Below, one piece after another: positions 45,483 through 57,425 of a DNA stretch of 64,000 nucleotides; position 1 is the first letter of the stretch, and each line of letters starts with the position of its first letter. This DNA is from Hyparrhenia diplandra (Eukaryota > Streptophyta > Magnoliopsida > Poales > Poaceae). The notes beneath the pieces were generated by a model, which was given only the letters and a program-made list of their open reading frames with translations, searched no databases and was not told where the DNA came from. Both the position numbers and the translations under genes were made by a program. Where the stretch lies: positions 1 through 64,000 of the forward strand of contig JADLZK010007780.1 of the NCBI GenBank assembly GCA_015847255.1, read 5' to 3'.

Positions 45483-45740
45483 TGTCAAGCAACCCACAAT
45501 GCGGGCTACTAATCTCACCGCAATATTCTCTAAATCCTCCGGAACCGGGTACAAGGAGGAAGAGAGGGAGAGCGAGAGAGAAGATGAACAAGAACTTCGG
45601 TACAGGAAAAGTAAAGGGTAAAGGGTAATTGATAATTTTGATTGATTGATTTGCTTGGGGTCTCCTGGTGGCCTTAAGTAGCTGGAGTCCTCCTTTGCCC
45701 AGCCCGACGTGAGTGGCCCACATGGAAGAGGTAGGCGACA
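45483..45740 (-). repeat. 5' LTR of the gene-capturing retrotransposon
   Basis: 258 bp, paired with 42299-42555. By eye only scattered single-base differences and small indels separate the two. Confidence 0.93.
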
Positions 45741-45745
45741 CCAAG

Positions 45746-47522
45746 CTCGCTCCTAGTGGTGCTCCCGTGAGCTCGGCCATGGCTATTTATAGCCCAAGAA
45801 GGTCGGTTCAACAAAGGCGGCGAAGGTAAACGGGACGATATTTTCCGGCAAGGCGACGGCCTGGAGGTGGCGGTGCGGCATAGGGCATCAACGAGCTCCC
45901 CAGTAGCTTGGTCGATGTCGCAGGTGCTGAGGTGACACGGTGTGCATCGTGGGGTAGATCCGTAGAGGAGCAGAGGAGGAAGAGACATCCGACAGTGGGG
46001 AAGTCCCACGGCGCCGCTATGTCGCCGTCGTCGCCCAGTCTCGGTGTTGACGCATCGGTGGCAATTAGCTGGCTGTCGTGTGCTTCCCGTGCGTGAGAAG
46101 GGGCGATGGAAGGGAGATGGAACTGGCGGATGGGTCCCGCTTGGCGGTGAGATGAGAAGAGGGAAGGCAACTGTGCTGCTGGGCCACAAACTTGGCTGGG
46201 CTAGGCTGCTGCTTCGTTGTCCAAGCTTGGCAAGCAACCACCGAAAACGAACCCGGATAACGGCGACAATAGCGACTAGGTAGCCGCTACGAGCTGAACG
46301 GCCATCGGCTTCTGTTGTGAACTGAGCGACTGCAGCGGCAACATCAACAACGACCAGGTAGCCGTTGTGAATAGCCAACCAACAGGTGGCAACATCAACT
46401 CAGGCGGGGGCAGACCAATGTGAAGGAGTGAAGCAGACTTCGACACGGAACAGAAGGACGCATCTGGTGAACAGCATGGTGGGATCAAGCGGAGTGCATC
46501 AACGAAGCCTTCAGGAAGGAGATGACATCAGCGGATGCCAACTTTGTTGTGCATAGCACACAGGGACTTCCATCCCCGAACTTGCCTTAGAGACCTCCAA
46601 CTACGGACTGAGCATATGACAACGCCTCCAAGAAGGTGATGACACCGACGCGCCATCGTTGTCGGCCCAAGGCGAGAAGCCAGAAGCCGCCCAGCAAGTC
46701 CGCCGCTGAGGGTCCAGGGGGCAGGCTAGCCAGGCCCGGTCGGACGACGCCGAAATGAGGCCGCAGAGCGGCGGTGCGCCGTTACCCGACCACAATCCAC
46801 TGTCCGGGAGGATTCGGCCGCGGCGGCCAAATCCGCCCCGGGACGAAGCGGATCCGACCGGCCGCCGCAGTCGCCTCGAAGCCGGAGAGGGGCCGACACG
46901 GACCGGCATCCGCTCAAACTAGTCACCGGGTTTGCCAAAATCGACCCGGGGTGGCAAATCCGGGTGGCCACGTTGCTCCCCACCGGAGGCGGGAGTGGAG
47001 GGGCCGCCATCGCCCGGCGGCGCACAGGCTGACCCGCCACCGCCCTTCGCCAAGGAAGAAGATCCGGTTCGTGGTTGACCTGATTTGGCCCCCGGGGGTG
47101 GATCCGGCCGGCCGCCGCCGATCCCTCGTCGGAGGTGGAGAAGGTGGAGAAGAGTGGGCTGAGGGAGAGGGAGGTGCTTAACGGGTCCAACATTTTGGGA
47201 CTGCCGCCGGGCCGCCGCTACCACACACAAAAGGATCGGGAGGGCGCCTAGACGGGCGGCGGAAAGAGTCGCCCCGAGTCGCCCTTAAGCGGACGCTTCG
47301 GGGAAGGGAACGTTGCCAAAAGATTTATATTCGCCCATATCATTATATATATGCTCAGTTTTTTCCCTAAAAAAGTGTTGTTTGGTTAGGAGAAAGGTCC
47401 TTGCTTCCACAGAGAGCTAAAATAATGTGTAAAAAAAAAAAAAAGAGAGAGCTAAAATAATGGCAGACTAATGTAACTAAGATACTAATTTTTGGAAAAC
47501 CTAACTTTATATCTTTAATTGT
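45746..47522. other. GC-rich region right of the LTR element, no clear gene
   Basis: Continues the GC-rich block interrupted at 42298. The phrase GGCAACATCAAC recurs near 46340 and 46388. 46,560-47,230 reads like untranslated or gag-like retrotransposon sequence (CGCCTCCAAGAAGGTGATGA) without a sustained recognisable protein. 47,300-47,520 is AT-rich. Confidence 0.4.
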
Positions 47523-48378
47523 ATATCCAATACCATCCAATGAAAAACTCCACACAAATTAGTGACCTTGCTTAGGGGTTGCTTAGTTCCCGCCCCAAAA
47601 CTTTTTACCCTATCCCATCGAATGTTTGACACACATGCATGGAGTTTTAAGTATAGACGAAACAAATAGCTAATTGTACAGTTTGGGACAACTTTGCGAG
47701 ACGAATCTTTTAAGCCCAATTAGTCCATGATTTGACAATAAAGTGCTACAGTAACACATGTGCTAATGACAGATTAATTATTCTTAATAAATTCGTCTCA
47801 CGGATTCCTAACGAAAATCTGTAATTTTTTTTTTATTAGTATCCAAAACCCCATGCGACACCCCCACGTGACATCCGATGTGACACCCAAAAACACCCAT
47901 CGTTTAGACACCACCAACCCACCCCCACCCCCGGCGCATCATGGATATGATGGAGTTTATATGCCTTACATTGAGAGCAAGCAAACGATCAGGTAGAGGC
48001 CTAGGGCTAAAAGCTCATCACATTGTCATACTCAGAAAGTAGTCATCAGGTCAATTCAGTTATTTCTCGCTAACTGGATTCATCAATATGCTAGCTAGGA
48101 GTAAAAAGAAACTACAAAGTTAAGCTTCTGGCTGCACGTCGCAGGAAGTGCATCAGGTGCCTTCCAGCTTCCACACACACACACACACAGGAGACTTGAC
48201 TCCCTCGATATATGGGATTGCTAGTTGTTTGGGTTGGGTCTCTCCGCAGGCTCCACACCCATGCATGTACCTACCAATTTTCTGCTCGGGTGTGAACTCA
48301 TCTTCTCTTTTTCTATTCTTTCAAGACTCAGGAGTCAGGAGACTTGACTGAAATTAATAGCGCGGACGCAAAAAAGCC
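47523..48378. repeat. Tandem duplication, copy 1 (with MITE)
   Basis: Matches 48720-49556: TATCCAATACCATCC, CCACACAAATTAGTGACCTTG, CATGGATATGATGGAG, AGTCATCAGGTCAATTCAGT, the CACATGCATG-like block and AGGAGACTTGACTGAAAT. This copy carries a MITE at 47575-47913 which copy 2 lacks, and lacks the SINE that copy 2 has. Confidence 0.85.
47575..47913. mobile_element. MITE, PIF/Tourist-like
   Basis: Begins GGGGTTGCTTAGTTCCCGCC after a TTA. It has the hallmark interior of the grass family: ACACATGCATGGAGT, GCGAGACGAATCTTTTAAGC, CTAATTAGTCC-type block, AAATTCGTCTC, CCGATGTGACACCCAAAA. The right tip is diverged (TTTAGACACC). The empty site is seen in the duplicated copy at about 48777. Confidence 0.8.
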
Positions 48379-48605
48379 TAAATTGCGAGAAGAATCTTTT
48401 AAGCCTAATTGCAACACTAAACTGCTACAGTAACACATGCTCCAATGATGGATTAATTAGGCTTAATAAATTTGTCTCGTAGTTTACAGACGGATTCTAT
48501 AATTTATTTTGTAATTAGTCCACGTTTAATACTTCAAAAGTGTGCTGATATATCCAATGTGAACCAAATTCAAAACTTTACACCAACTAAACACCTAGGT
48601 TCCAT
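48379..48605. mobile_element. MITE fragment of the same family
   Basis: Starts inside the family consensus (TTGCGAGAAGAATCTTTTAAGC) and runs to AACTAAACACCTAGG. The left third is absent. It sits at the junction between the two duplicated copies. Confidence 0.75.
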
Positions 48606-48719
48606 TTTTTTTCCGGGTGGGCTGGCATTTTGAGCAATCCGTTTTTTAACGCGTATGGGGTTAACGCGGGCGGGGTGCGGTAGGACGATAGCGTTGGGTA
48701 TTTTTTAGGTGTAGATGTA

Positions 48720-49556
48720 GAGATATCCAATACCATCCCAATGAGAAAATCCACACAAATTAGTGACCTTGTTGCTTAGTCATGGATATGATGGAGGGCA
48801 AACGATCGGCTGCTAGAGCTAATATAATAGGCTATAGCAGGCATGAGAAAGCTCACAGTACTGTCAGACTCCCACAGTAGTCATCAGGTCAATTCAGTTA
48901 TTTCTCGCTCGCTAGCTGGATTCATCGATCTGCTAGCTAGGAGTAAAAGAAACCGTAAAGGTAAGCTTGCGGCTCTACACGTCGCAGAAGAAGCGCATCA
49001 GGTGCCTTCCACACACAGGAGACTTTTTTTTTTTTTTTTTTGCGATGCCTCTCATCTGGGTACAGTTGTAGTATCTGTTCATACACAGACACACGCACAC
49101 CTACACACGCACACCACTTATGTACAACCAGACCTACAGCTACACACAGACTTGGAAGTTCGCGTCCTTCGAGGAGCAACGAAGATCGTCGCAATATTCG
49201 TTGAACGTACAACGCGAAGAGAGACAGGCCCAAAAATAATCCGGGCTGACAAGGGAACTATTGTTCCCGGGTGGGAAATCCCGGACGAGCAGCTTCGAAC
49301 CGGGATCGGTGGCTTCCGCTCCTGGGAGGCTCACCAACCGAGCTATCGCCGACCCCACACGCAGGAGACTTGACTCTCCATCGACGGGATTATTGCTTTG
49401 GGTTGGGTCTCTCCCGCCCGCACGCTCCACACGCATGCATGCGCCTGCCAATTTCCTGCTTGGGTGTGTAACTCATCTTCTTTTTTCTTATTCCAGGACT
49501 CAGGAGTATTCAGGAGACTTGACTGAAATAAATAATGTGGACGCAAAAGCCTAATA
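48720..49556. repeat. Tandem duplication, copy 2 (with SINE)
   Basis: Partner of 47523-48378. After removal of the SINE (49026-49356 plus one 15 bp repeat) it aligns with copy 1 throughout. Confidence 0.85.
49026..49356 (-). mobile_element. tRNA-derived SINE, Au-like, with 15 bp target duplication
   Basis: On the minus strand it begins GGGGTCGGCGATAGCTCGGT (A-box region), has GATCCCGGTTCGAAGC (B box), a TG/CA-rich body and ends in about 16 A (the T-run at 49026-49041 in the window). The target duplication is ACACACAGGAGACTT (49011-49025) and ACACGCAGGAGACTT (49357-49371). The duplicated copy at about 48178-48198 shows the empty site. The layout agrees with the Au SINE family of grasses as I remember it. 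Confidence 0.9.
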
Positions 49557-52500
49557 GCTCTATGAATGGAACGAACTAGGCGTTCTGAAAATACTTGAAC
49601 GTTTGCAAAATGGAAGTAAATGGATGAAGCTGAAAAGACTAGATAAAAATACATGACATTAACAATATAGCTCAGCACACAAACATGACGTTGTCACAAA
49701 AGTCTTTAGAACCTCACTTCCTATATATGGCATAGAGATCTGGCTTATAGGGCTAAATTGGCAGCATGGAATGGAATGAGTTGCTCCCACAATACACAGT
49801 TAACACTGTACTGAATTAGGGCTAAACATGACGTTAACACTGTACTGAATTAGGAACAGAGATGTACACTACACAATGACAAATTATTTGAGGGAGAGAT
49901 TTTGCGTTTACCAAATTAAAGATCGTATCATCAGCGACATAGTATATATTATATGGCAAAAACAATTTACCAACACACTTTTTGCAAACCCACTGTTGTC
50001 GGTGTAATAATCTTTACCGGTCCAATTTTTGGCCACCAGCAGCATGAGGTTTACTCACAAATACGAGATGTGCCAATGAACATGATCCATTCTAATTCCT
50101 ATTGCTAACAAAAAGCATGTGGAGCCCTATATTCGTCTCCACTCCCAACAGAAAAATTAAACTGACTCACAATGAAGCCTAAGGATCCAAATGAACAGGT
50201 TTCACAAAGTTTGTCCAACAATAGAATTGGCCTTGCCTTGTGAATGGTGTGCCACAACTCGATACCAATTGAAAGGACCATGAGCAATCTGAATACCAGA
50301 ATACCACCCAAGAAAGGGGAGAATGGATTGGGCCTTCCCGTGTGCTTACCCTTATCCAACTCGTGGTGGTAGTCTTATGCTGCTTGTGGGTGCTGTAACA
50401 TTCTGGTTCGTCGATTCAGAGGAGGGCGCTACAACATTCTGGTTTGTCAGTCCAAAAGAGAACTATGTTTGAAACACCCGAAGTCAATGATGGCTTCGAT
50501 TTTTGGAACACTGTAGTTAGGTATGATTCTTGTTAGTCAGCTTTGGAAAGCTTATTGGAGTTAGTAGTTGTTGGTTTAGACTGGTATATCATGGTCAGTT
50601 ATGCATCACATCTAAAGCTGTTACGTGTGGATGTTTTGGTTTAGGCGGTATGTTGGACGGTTTTGTTACAACATTCGGTTTCGAATGAAATCTTTAAGGT
50701 GACCCTTCATCGGTTCACTATTTACATGTTTAACCTGGTTCTATTGCGTTGTAATATCACTTAAATTGTGTCACTGACCATGCCGTAGCTACTGCCCCAA
50801 TGTATACAGATCGCGGCACCATTGCATGAAACCCAAAAAGAGAGCAGAGGAGCCACAATCTAATGTGTGGTCCTTGTTCGTGGTGAGCTGCAACATGCAA
50901 GGATTCATCCCGTCTGCCAAAACCACCACTCAGTTTCATGCTCCCATGCTATATGTTTCCTCTTTCCTTATGTCTGAATTTTCTTCTATTATATCCAAAT
51001 TTGATTTGATGTTCATGTGAAAACTTAGGGAGTTGCTATATCTCTTTCACAAGAAAACTATCGGACTTTTCTTGCAACCATCTAGAACCTTGGATTCCAA
51101 TTCAAAGGGTGGGATTTGTCCTTGTACAAACCGCCAGTTCAATACGAGAAAAAACAAACGGGCCCGCCTACGATACGGTTGGATCCAAAACCCGTTAACC
51201 GATATGGGTGTGCAGCTCGCCCGTTTTCTATGTACGTCTTTGTTTGGGCCATCTTTGCAGCCATCTACACCTTCCGAATACACGAAATTACAGCTCTGCC
51301 ACTACACCCTCTAGCGAGAAACAAACTCCACACAACCCCGATGAAACCTGGATCTAGAAGAGATTGAGTGCGAGAAAACCTACCACTACACGTGATAATT
51401 GCAGTAATTTAAGCGCTTTGGGGTGGAGTACGAAGTACAAACACAGAGACAAACCGAGTACTAACCTTAATTAGCGGGGCTACTAAAACAATATCTCCAT
51501 CCTTCTAAAGAATCATGATATACAACCGTGCTAGCTTAGCCATTTAAATTCACACTTATTCGTTTCAAGCACAAAACATATTCTATATAAGCGATAAAAT
51601 CAAGACCTAATATATAACCTGAATGGCATATCAGGTTCAATTACAAAAAAATGTGTACATTGGGCCACCTCTTTCTAAATTCCCACCTCTTTCTAAATCC
51701 TCCTGAGTGCCCACGAGCCATGAGAAACCATCCTCAGTAGGGTTCATTACGCCTATAGAGAGTTTGAAACATGCATCCAAACAAAAAAGGCATTGTGTTC
51801 AGTTTATATAACACAAGAATAAAAACAAAAATGCAATGGAGAAATGTGAAATAGTTATGTATCAACACCAGCATATTGCATATGCTTAGAACTATAATTG
51901 CGGTGCATGATAGTTGTAATTTACATTGTTGGTGATTGCAATTATTTAAATGAGAGAAAAAAAGTAAAAAATAAGTAAAATTCGAATTTATGGAGAAGGA
52001 ACAAAGGATAGGTTCAGGTTTAAAGGTCGTACATTCCTCTTGCTCATCCTCCGGTGATCCATTGAATAAAACCAACATTAGAATCATAAACAAAACTTTG
52101 GCCTAATGAGTTATGCCTCGGTTTTGCGTCTTCGCAAGCAAAGAGAGATGCTAGGGAGCAACCGGATGAAGAAGGATTGCCCGCTTGTCGCGCATGTTGT
52201 TGGTCCGCCCATTCGTAGACCTTCTTCAATGGCGCAGCAGTTCCTAGACTACAAATGAGTTGAGGTTCTCACCTTTTCGATGCCCACGCACATCACAAGT
52301 TACGGACATGCTAGCACAATCACAACATGAAATACAATACAAGGGGCATGACAAGATAAAGACAGTGGGTAGAGAACAATACAAGGGGCATGACAAGTTT
52401 AATTATATACAACATAATCAACAAAAAAATACAATACAAAGTACAAGACAAGGGACAATCCAAACACAATTCGGGGTCCTCTGATGATGACTTAGCGTCT

Positions 52501-55500
52501 CGGCCTCGAGGGCCTAACGGCCCACTCGGCCTCGTTTAAGCGAAAGTGTTACTTTTCAAAAGGCGCCTTCGGCGCTAGGTTTATATAGGGAATCAAAGCG
52601 ATGTCATTTTGTACTTTATTGTCTTGTATCGCGGGTCCCCGCTTGTTTTTAAACGGTTTGTTTTTATTACAAGGGACAATACGAGGGGACAAAACATCGG
52701 ACACCATGCGGGTGGTGTCCGATACTATATATGATTCGGGTGATGGAATAAACTAATTGCACTTGCACAAACAATACGGATGCCAAGGTAGCAAAATTCG
52801 AGCATGGAATCGATATTCTCGATCCACAATGAACAAGATCAGCACGTTAAGTCTCTACATCAACTCCGTTCTATCTATAGCGATACAATCAATCGAACTA
52901 AGCCCCCAATTTCATTGAAAAATGGAAATAGCACGACGAACCAAAGAACCAAATTGTACAAATCAAGTATATGACATATTGAACGCCGCGGGGAAGGGGG
53001 GGGTCTCCACTTGCTAACTCTTTGCTTGTGTCATGTGTAACCGGGTGACTATTACTCTGTGTGTTTTTCCAACTACACGACTAAAAAAACAGTAAACACA
53101 CAATGATAAAAAAATGTGCACATTGTGGTGGAAATATAGAGCCGATATAAGTTGTAACACTAGGGGTTTCCTTGGCAAATTATGTTTTGGTTTTATCGGC
53201 ACATAAGCTGAAACTTACTATAAAAACATATAAGCTTGCAAGATTCGAGACACCAAGGTTAAGCTGGCCTAACTCAAACTAACAAACTTTCTTGATTCTC
53301 GCAGAAACTAGAGTTGGTAGGGGTTAATTCGAAGGCATGCAAAAATGGGCCCTAAAAATATTGACTATTGAGTGAAATTTTGTAAGTGATGGAGGATCCG
53401 AGATACAAGGATGCAAAAGCATAATTCCAAATATGGTTCTCGCATTTGGAGCATTCAGGATAGAAGGGATGTAAATTACCTCTAAATATTGTTTTCTTGA
53501 AGAAGGCTACATTAATATATATCCCGAGGTAACAACAGTTCTCATCTAGGCTATCTTGTTCAACATCCGAGATGCCCCGAAGGTAAAAATAAGATCAAAC
53601 AAGAGTTGAGGTCCTAAAGCTAAGAGGAAATCAATGTTAATATTGCATATAACAACGAGAAGTTCCAAGCTAGATAAAAACCAACATTATAAAAAACAGC
53701 ATTGTGGATTACTCACCTCTACAAAGTGAAATGGTCCCCATATGGAGCATCACCTATTGATTGAGAGGTTTGCATCACTAGATGCCTACAAACAAGTGAA
53801 AGAAGTTAATGGCGGGGAGCTATAACATCAATTATTCTTCGGAAGGGAAACAATACTACAAGAGAAACAAGCATGCGGCCAGAATGAACGAGAACTAGCA
53901 AACAGATAGCCGCTAGCATGGTCATCTCCGGATGCAAAAATGATAATATCTCAACACGAGAAGTTGGCACAGGTCATCAGGTTAGAAAGCTAAGACATGC
54001 ACATAGCCATCAACCGCTAAGAAGGGAACCTGATCGAACTAAAATCCAAATATAAAAAAAAAAAACATAGCAGCTGAGGCTAGGTAAGACTCACATAGCA
54101 ATCTTAACAACCATGGCTCGGTGCCTATCAGTCAATGCTAGCGTACTACCAGCTGAGGCTAGGTAAGACTCACATAGCAATCTTAGCCTTGATCAGTGAT
54201 ACTTGTCGGCTGTAGCCAACAACTTAACAACCAGAGTATCAAAGATAGAACCATCAGAGCTTGACGACGCAACTCATCATCATCAACGAGGGTGTCTCTA
54301 TAGATGAAGTGAAGCATTGCCTGCAACAAATATTCACCAAAACCAGTCAGCTAGCAGCACAAAGTTGAACAGATGACTAAGGCTTACAATGGTTAATTAA
54401 GCATGGTATCATGGTGCTCAAATATGCAACTAAACTAATAGGTACAACATTTCTATTATGCATACTGTAGTAGTGAACTAATGAAAAACTGGAAGACCAT
54501 GCTTCCTAAATGCATTTTAGCCTTAAAAACTAGGTAAAGAACCATGAAATAAAGTGTCGGCCTTATGATTCAGCTGCAAGCACTGAACCACATTAGAGCA
54601 ATATTATTCATCAAGACTACATATTGCATATGCTAAACACCATAATTGCAGAAATTTCAGCTTGCAATTTACTACTAACAAAAGTGCAATCAAGAAACGT
54701 GATGCCAAACATAACTTTCTTATACATCATATGCCAAACTTTATGGGGCAATCTCCAGTCCATCCGAAGCATCACAAGGGACAATTTACATATCTCGGAT
54801 AATCATCCCACTCGCTCTCAGAACTATCGTACCCTGCAAGACAACACGAGAACAAGACAATTTAGATCATGGCATCATCAAATGCTACAAGGAAGACCAA
54901 AGGAGCAAACAGAGGGGCTAAAATACTGGTGCTAGCTACGACATGATCACCTGTCTTTGTTGATGGCGGTAGGCCTTGAAGGTACTTGGGAGTTCACTCT
55001 TAACTTGTACAAAAATTGTTACAACAATAGTGAGATATCTAGGCAGATGCATGTCGAAACGTCATTTCTACTACAAGTGTGAAGAAAGACGCACCCTTAT
55101 ATCACCAACATACAGGAATTGCCATCCCGTGCGGGATGTCCATGTCTTCCACAGTGGTGCGATCCTTCCATCCTCCCCGCTTCCCCTAATTAATAGCTGA
55201 TACCGCCACTCACCAGCAGTTCCTGTAAAAGCTTCAGTCAGATATGATTGCAAGCTAAACAGAGAGACAATGATCTTGATTTGAAGAATTTGACCACAGA
55301 GAACAAGAGACAATTAACAACTATTTTCTATGGAAAAACAAGGACAAAAGGGGGTGGTGTCCTAGCACAAAAAAACAAATACAATGATACAGATTTGAAG
55401 AATTTGACCACAGAGGACAAGAATTTGACCACAAACCACACCAACAACAGTAGCAGCTTCAAATCAGAATTACAGAAAACACAATTACAAATTTCCAAAA

Positions 55501-56325
55501 AAACAAATTGCACATTTAGAATAGTGCAACTAGTATTTCCTGATGATGCAACTTTTAAACAAGAAACAAAAGACAAGATGTGTAACTAACACAAACCATA
55601 AATGATAATTTTTTTCTACGAAAGCACAAGGACCGTGTATCTTAACAGGTAGCCTCAACACCCGGCCCACCCTATATTGGATCAAAGGCAGATATTGGCA
55701 AACGCCCTATAAACAATAACGGAGGGAGTACATCACTAAAGTCCCTAAAGTGACTAATATTGAGTGACAGTGCAGTGGGCTGCTCTGAAACTACACTGAA
55801 ACCACGTACAACCCAGTACAACACCTCCCAAGTCAACAGAGTTTGAAGGATTCTTGTGGAACAATGATTTCCTTAATAATAGGCAGCCTCTACAAACAAA
55901 AAGGGACATATTGCATATCCTCAGAACTAAAATTGCAGTTCGCAGTACTTGCAATTTGCATCATTGGTACTTGTGATACCTTGTGAAGGTGGAAAGACAT
56001 ATCCGCAACCGAACAGTGACATGACCTCAACGGGGACATTGCTAGGAAGTCCTATTGTGCACAACCTAAAAGGTTCTAAAGCAGAATAACAATCAAAATT
56101 AAACTATTAATCTGTATATTCAATAAGGACTGAAAGAAGATGAGGCTTCTTACGATAAAAAACAATTATGTGTCACCACCTAGTGGTTCATGTCAAAGTC
56201 AAAATATTTGTGCATCCTATTCCTTCCTATAGTACTGTTCCAAGAACTCATCCAAACATACACTTTCACATTTTTGGTTAGTGAGCAGCCACCTTTCCAT
56301 ACACATACCAGACTTTTATCGAAAC
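49557..56325. other. Long AT-rich stretch without a supported gene
   Basis: No recognisable protein. Repeats: ACATTCTGGTT-CGTC near 50400 and 50437; ACAATACAAGGGGCATGACAAG twice (52336 and 52379); a 35 bp direct repeat beginning AGCTGAGGCTAGGTAAGACT at 54072 and 54151; GATTTGAAGAATTTGACCAC at about 55277 and 55391. A minus-strand acceptor near 54836 is followed by GYDSSESEWDDYPRYVNCPL, exon-like but unassigned; EAFTGTAGEWRYQLLIRGSG (55240-55180, minus) is similar. 52,490-52,640 is a GC-rich block (CTCGGCCTCGAGGGCC) of unknown nature. Confidence 0.45.
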
Positions 56326-56888
56326 TTCTAATATTCCACAGCAATGAACGTACCAGAGCTAAAACAACGACACCGAAAGTGTAGATTTGGGTAGATTTAT
56401 CCCTCTTATTGAAACATCTTGAGGCCCAGGCTGTAAACAGAAGAGGAACAACATGAGCTTATTAGTTATCCAAATATGATTAGTATATATCAATACTAAA
56501 AGGGAATTGACAATGCAAATGAATCAGGATAGATAGAAATAACATGACTGAATGATTATCTGCTTCAGGGAAACAGGAAAAGTATTTTTTCAAAAAAAAA
56601 AACTCTGGGCTCTTGACAATCTCTCTACACATCTCTCTCCATGTTCTACAGACAGCTGCACAGGTGGCCACGTATCCTCACTGGTCTCCAACCTCTCAAC
56701 CACATCTCGAAGTAATTTAGAAGGCAAGCTAGCCCAGCAGCTGCTCTGTACTACATGCATTGGGTCGTGCAGCTCATAGACAGCACCATGAGATTTTCCT
56801 ACGATGGCGGAAACCTGACCTTGAATCCCTCATAGACAAACTTCCACAACCATCCCTTACATCACACATGATTTCCGAAGTACCACAT
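56326..56888 (-). pseudogene. Tubby-like F-box protein gene fragment
   Basis: Minus-strand remnants of the N-terminal part of a TULP/TLP gene. FR-SIV-like start then DVRDGCGSLSMRDSRSGF (from about 56860); KSHGAVYELHD after a one-base indel; the F-box VVQSSCWASLPSKLLRDVVE then RLETSEDTWP; CAAVCRTWREMCREIVKSPE ending in an A/T run (about 56590); a second exon behind an AG acceptor (about 56433) with PGPQDVS and CFNKRDKSTQIYTFG. About 17-20 bp are missing between the EDTWP and CAAVC codons, where the family has SRKHV: two GGCC copies have collapsed to one. The large tubby domain is absent. Confidence 0.75.
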
Positions 56889-57425
56889 CAACCATCAAAT
56901 GGATGTTGGTGTTTATCCCTGCAGCAAACATAGGTACTATTAACAGATAGGTTAACAGCTTGCAGTTTTCAGGAACATGATCTGCATACAAGCATCAGAA
57001 CTACGTCTACTACAAATGAAGAAAATTTGTTGTAGAAAAAAAAAAACAGACCAAGGCACGGTTACATACAGACTGACTATAGGGATACTAACCCCCTCTT
57101 TTTTTATTTCACCTTCTCTTTTTGCGTTCTTTCATTCAATTAGCCTTTGGCCTACCGATTTGTAACCCAGAAGTTTGCCCGAGTTGCAAAATATAATGGA
57201 ACCCATAACTCGATACTACCAGATTCAAATCAAGTGATTCTGTAACTCATTTCAGTTATAAGAGGACAACTATGACAACGGCAAAATAGGACATTATAGA
57301 CATCTGAAAGTGATTGAAATAACTTACTACAACATAACTGTTTAGAAATGGCAGCGCAATTCGTTTTTCGGTTCCTAGCCTTGATCCCAGTGGGGTGAAG
57401 AGGAGAAGAGAAGAGAAGGGCGTAC

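Larger units (their letters stand above)
42299..45740 (-). mobile_element. Complete small LTR retrotransposon carrying host gene fragments
   Basis: A 3.4 kb element on the minus strand with all structural marks. The LTRs are 42299-42555 and 45483-45740, nearly identical, with TGTCAGC...GCTGACA ends at the left copy. Target duplication CCAAG occurs on both sides (42294-42298, 45741-45745). A primer-binding site TGGTATCAG lies one base inside the 5' LTR (minus strand from 45481), complementary to initiator tRNA-Met. A polypurine tract TTAAGGAGGGAGGAA abuts the 3' LTR (42570-42556). There is no protease, reverse transcriptase or integrase. The body has a gag-like start (MDQYLELAFARILRRFDEIE at 45455) followed by sequence from cellular genes in place of pol. 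It must depend on another element for movement. Near-identical LTRs suggest a recent insertion. Confidence 0.93.

Noticed and set aside
43416..45628. Long plus-strand open frames (175 and 388 codons)
   Set aside because: They mirror the GC-rich minus-strand retrotransposon sequence. Their Arg/Gly/Ala-rich translations show no domain.
46726..47230. Overlapping frames of 103-155 codons on both strands
   Set aside because: GC-rich, Arg/Pro/Gly-rich translations without motifs; more likely untranslated retrotransposon sequence.
49290..49356. Possible tRNA gene on the minus strand
   Set aside because: It is the head of the SINE at 49026-49356; the 3' half does not fold as a tRNA.
50105..50359. 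Minus-strand frame of 84 codons with hydrophobic stretches
   Set aside because: Checked as a possible later ERD2 exon because it lies downstream on the same strand; the sequence does not match ERD2 or any family I know.
52324..52484. Short repeats considered as a CRISPR-like array
   Set aside because: Only two good copies with irregular spacing in a plant genome; ordinary tandem duplication.
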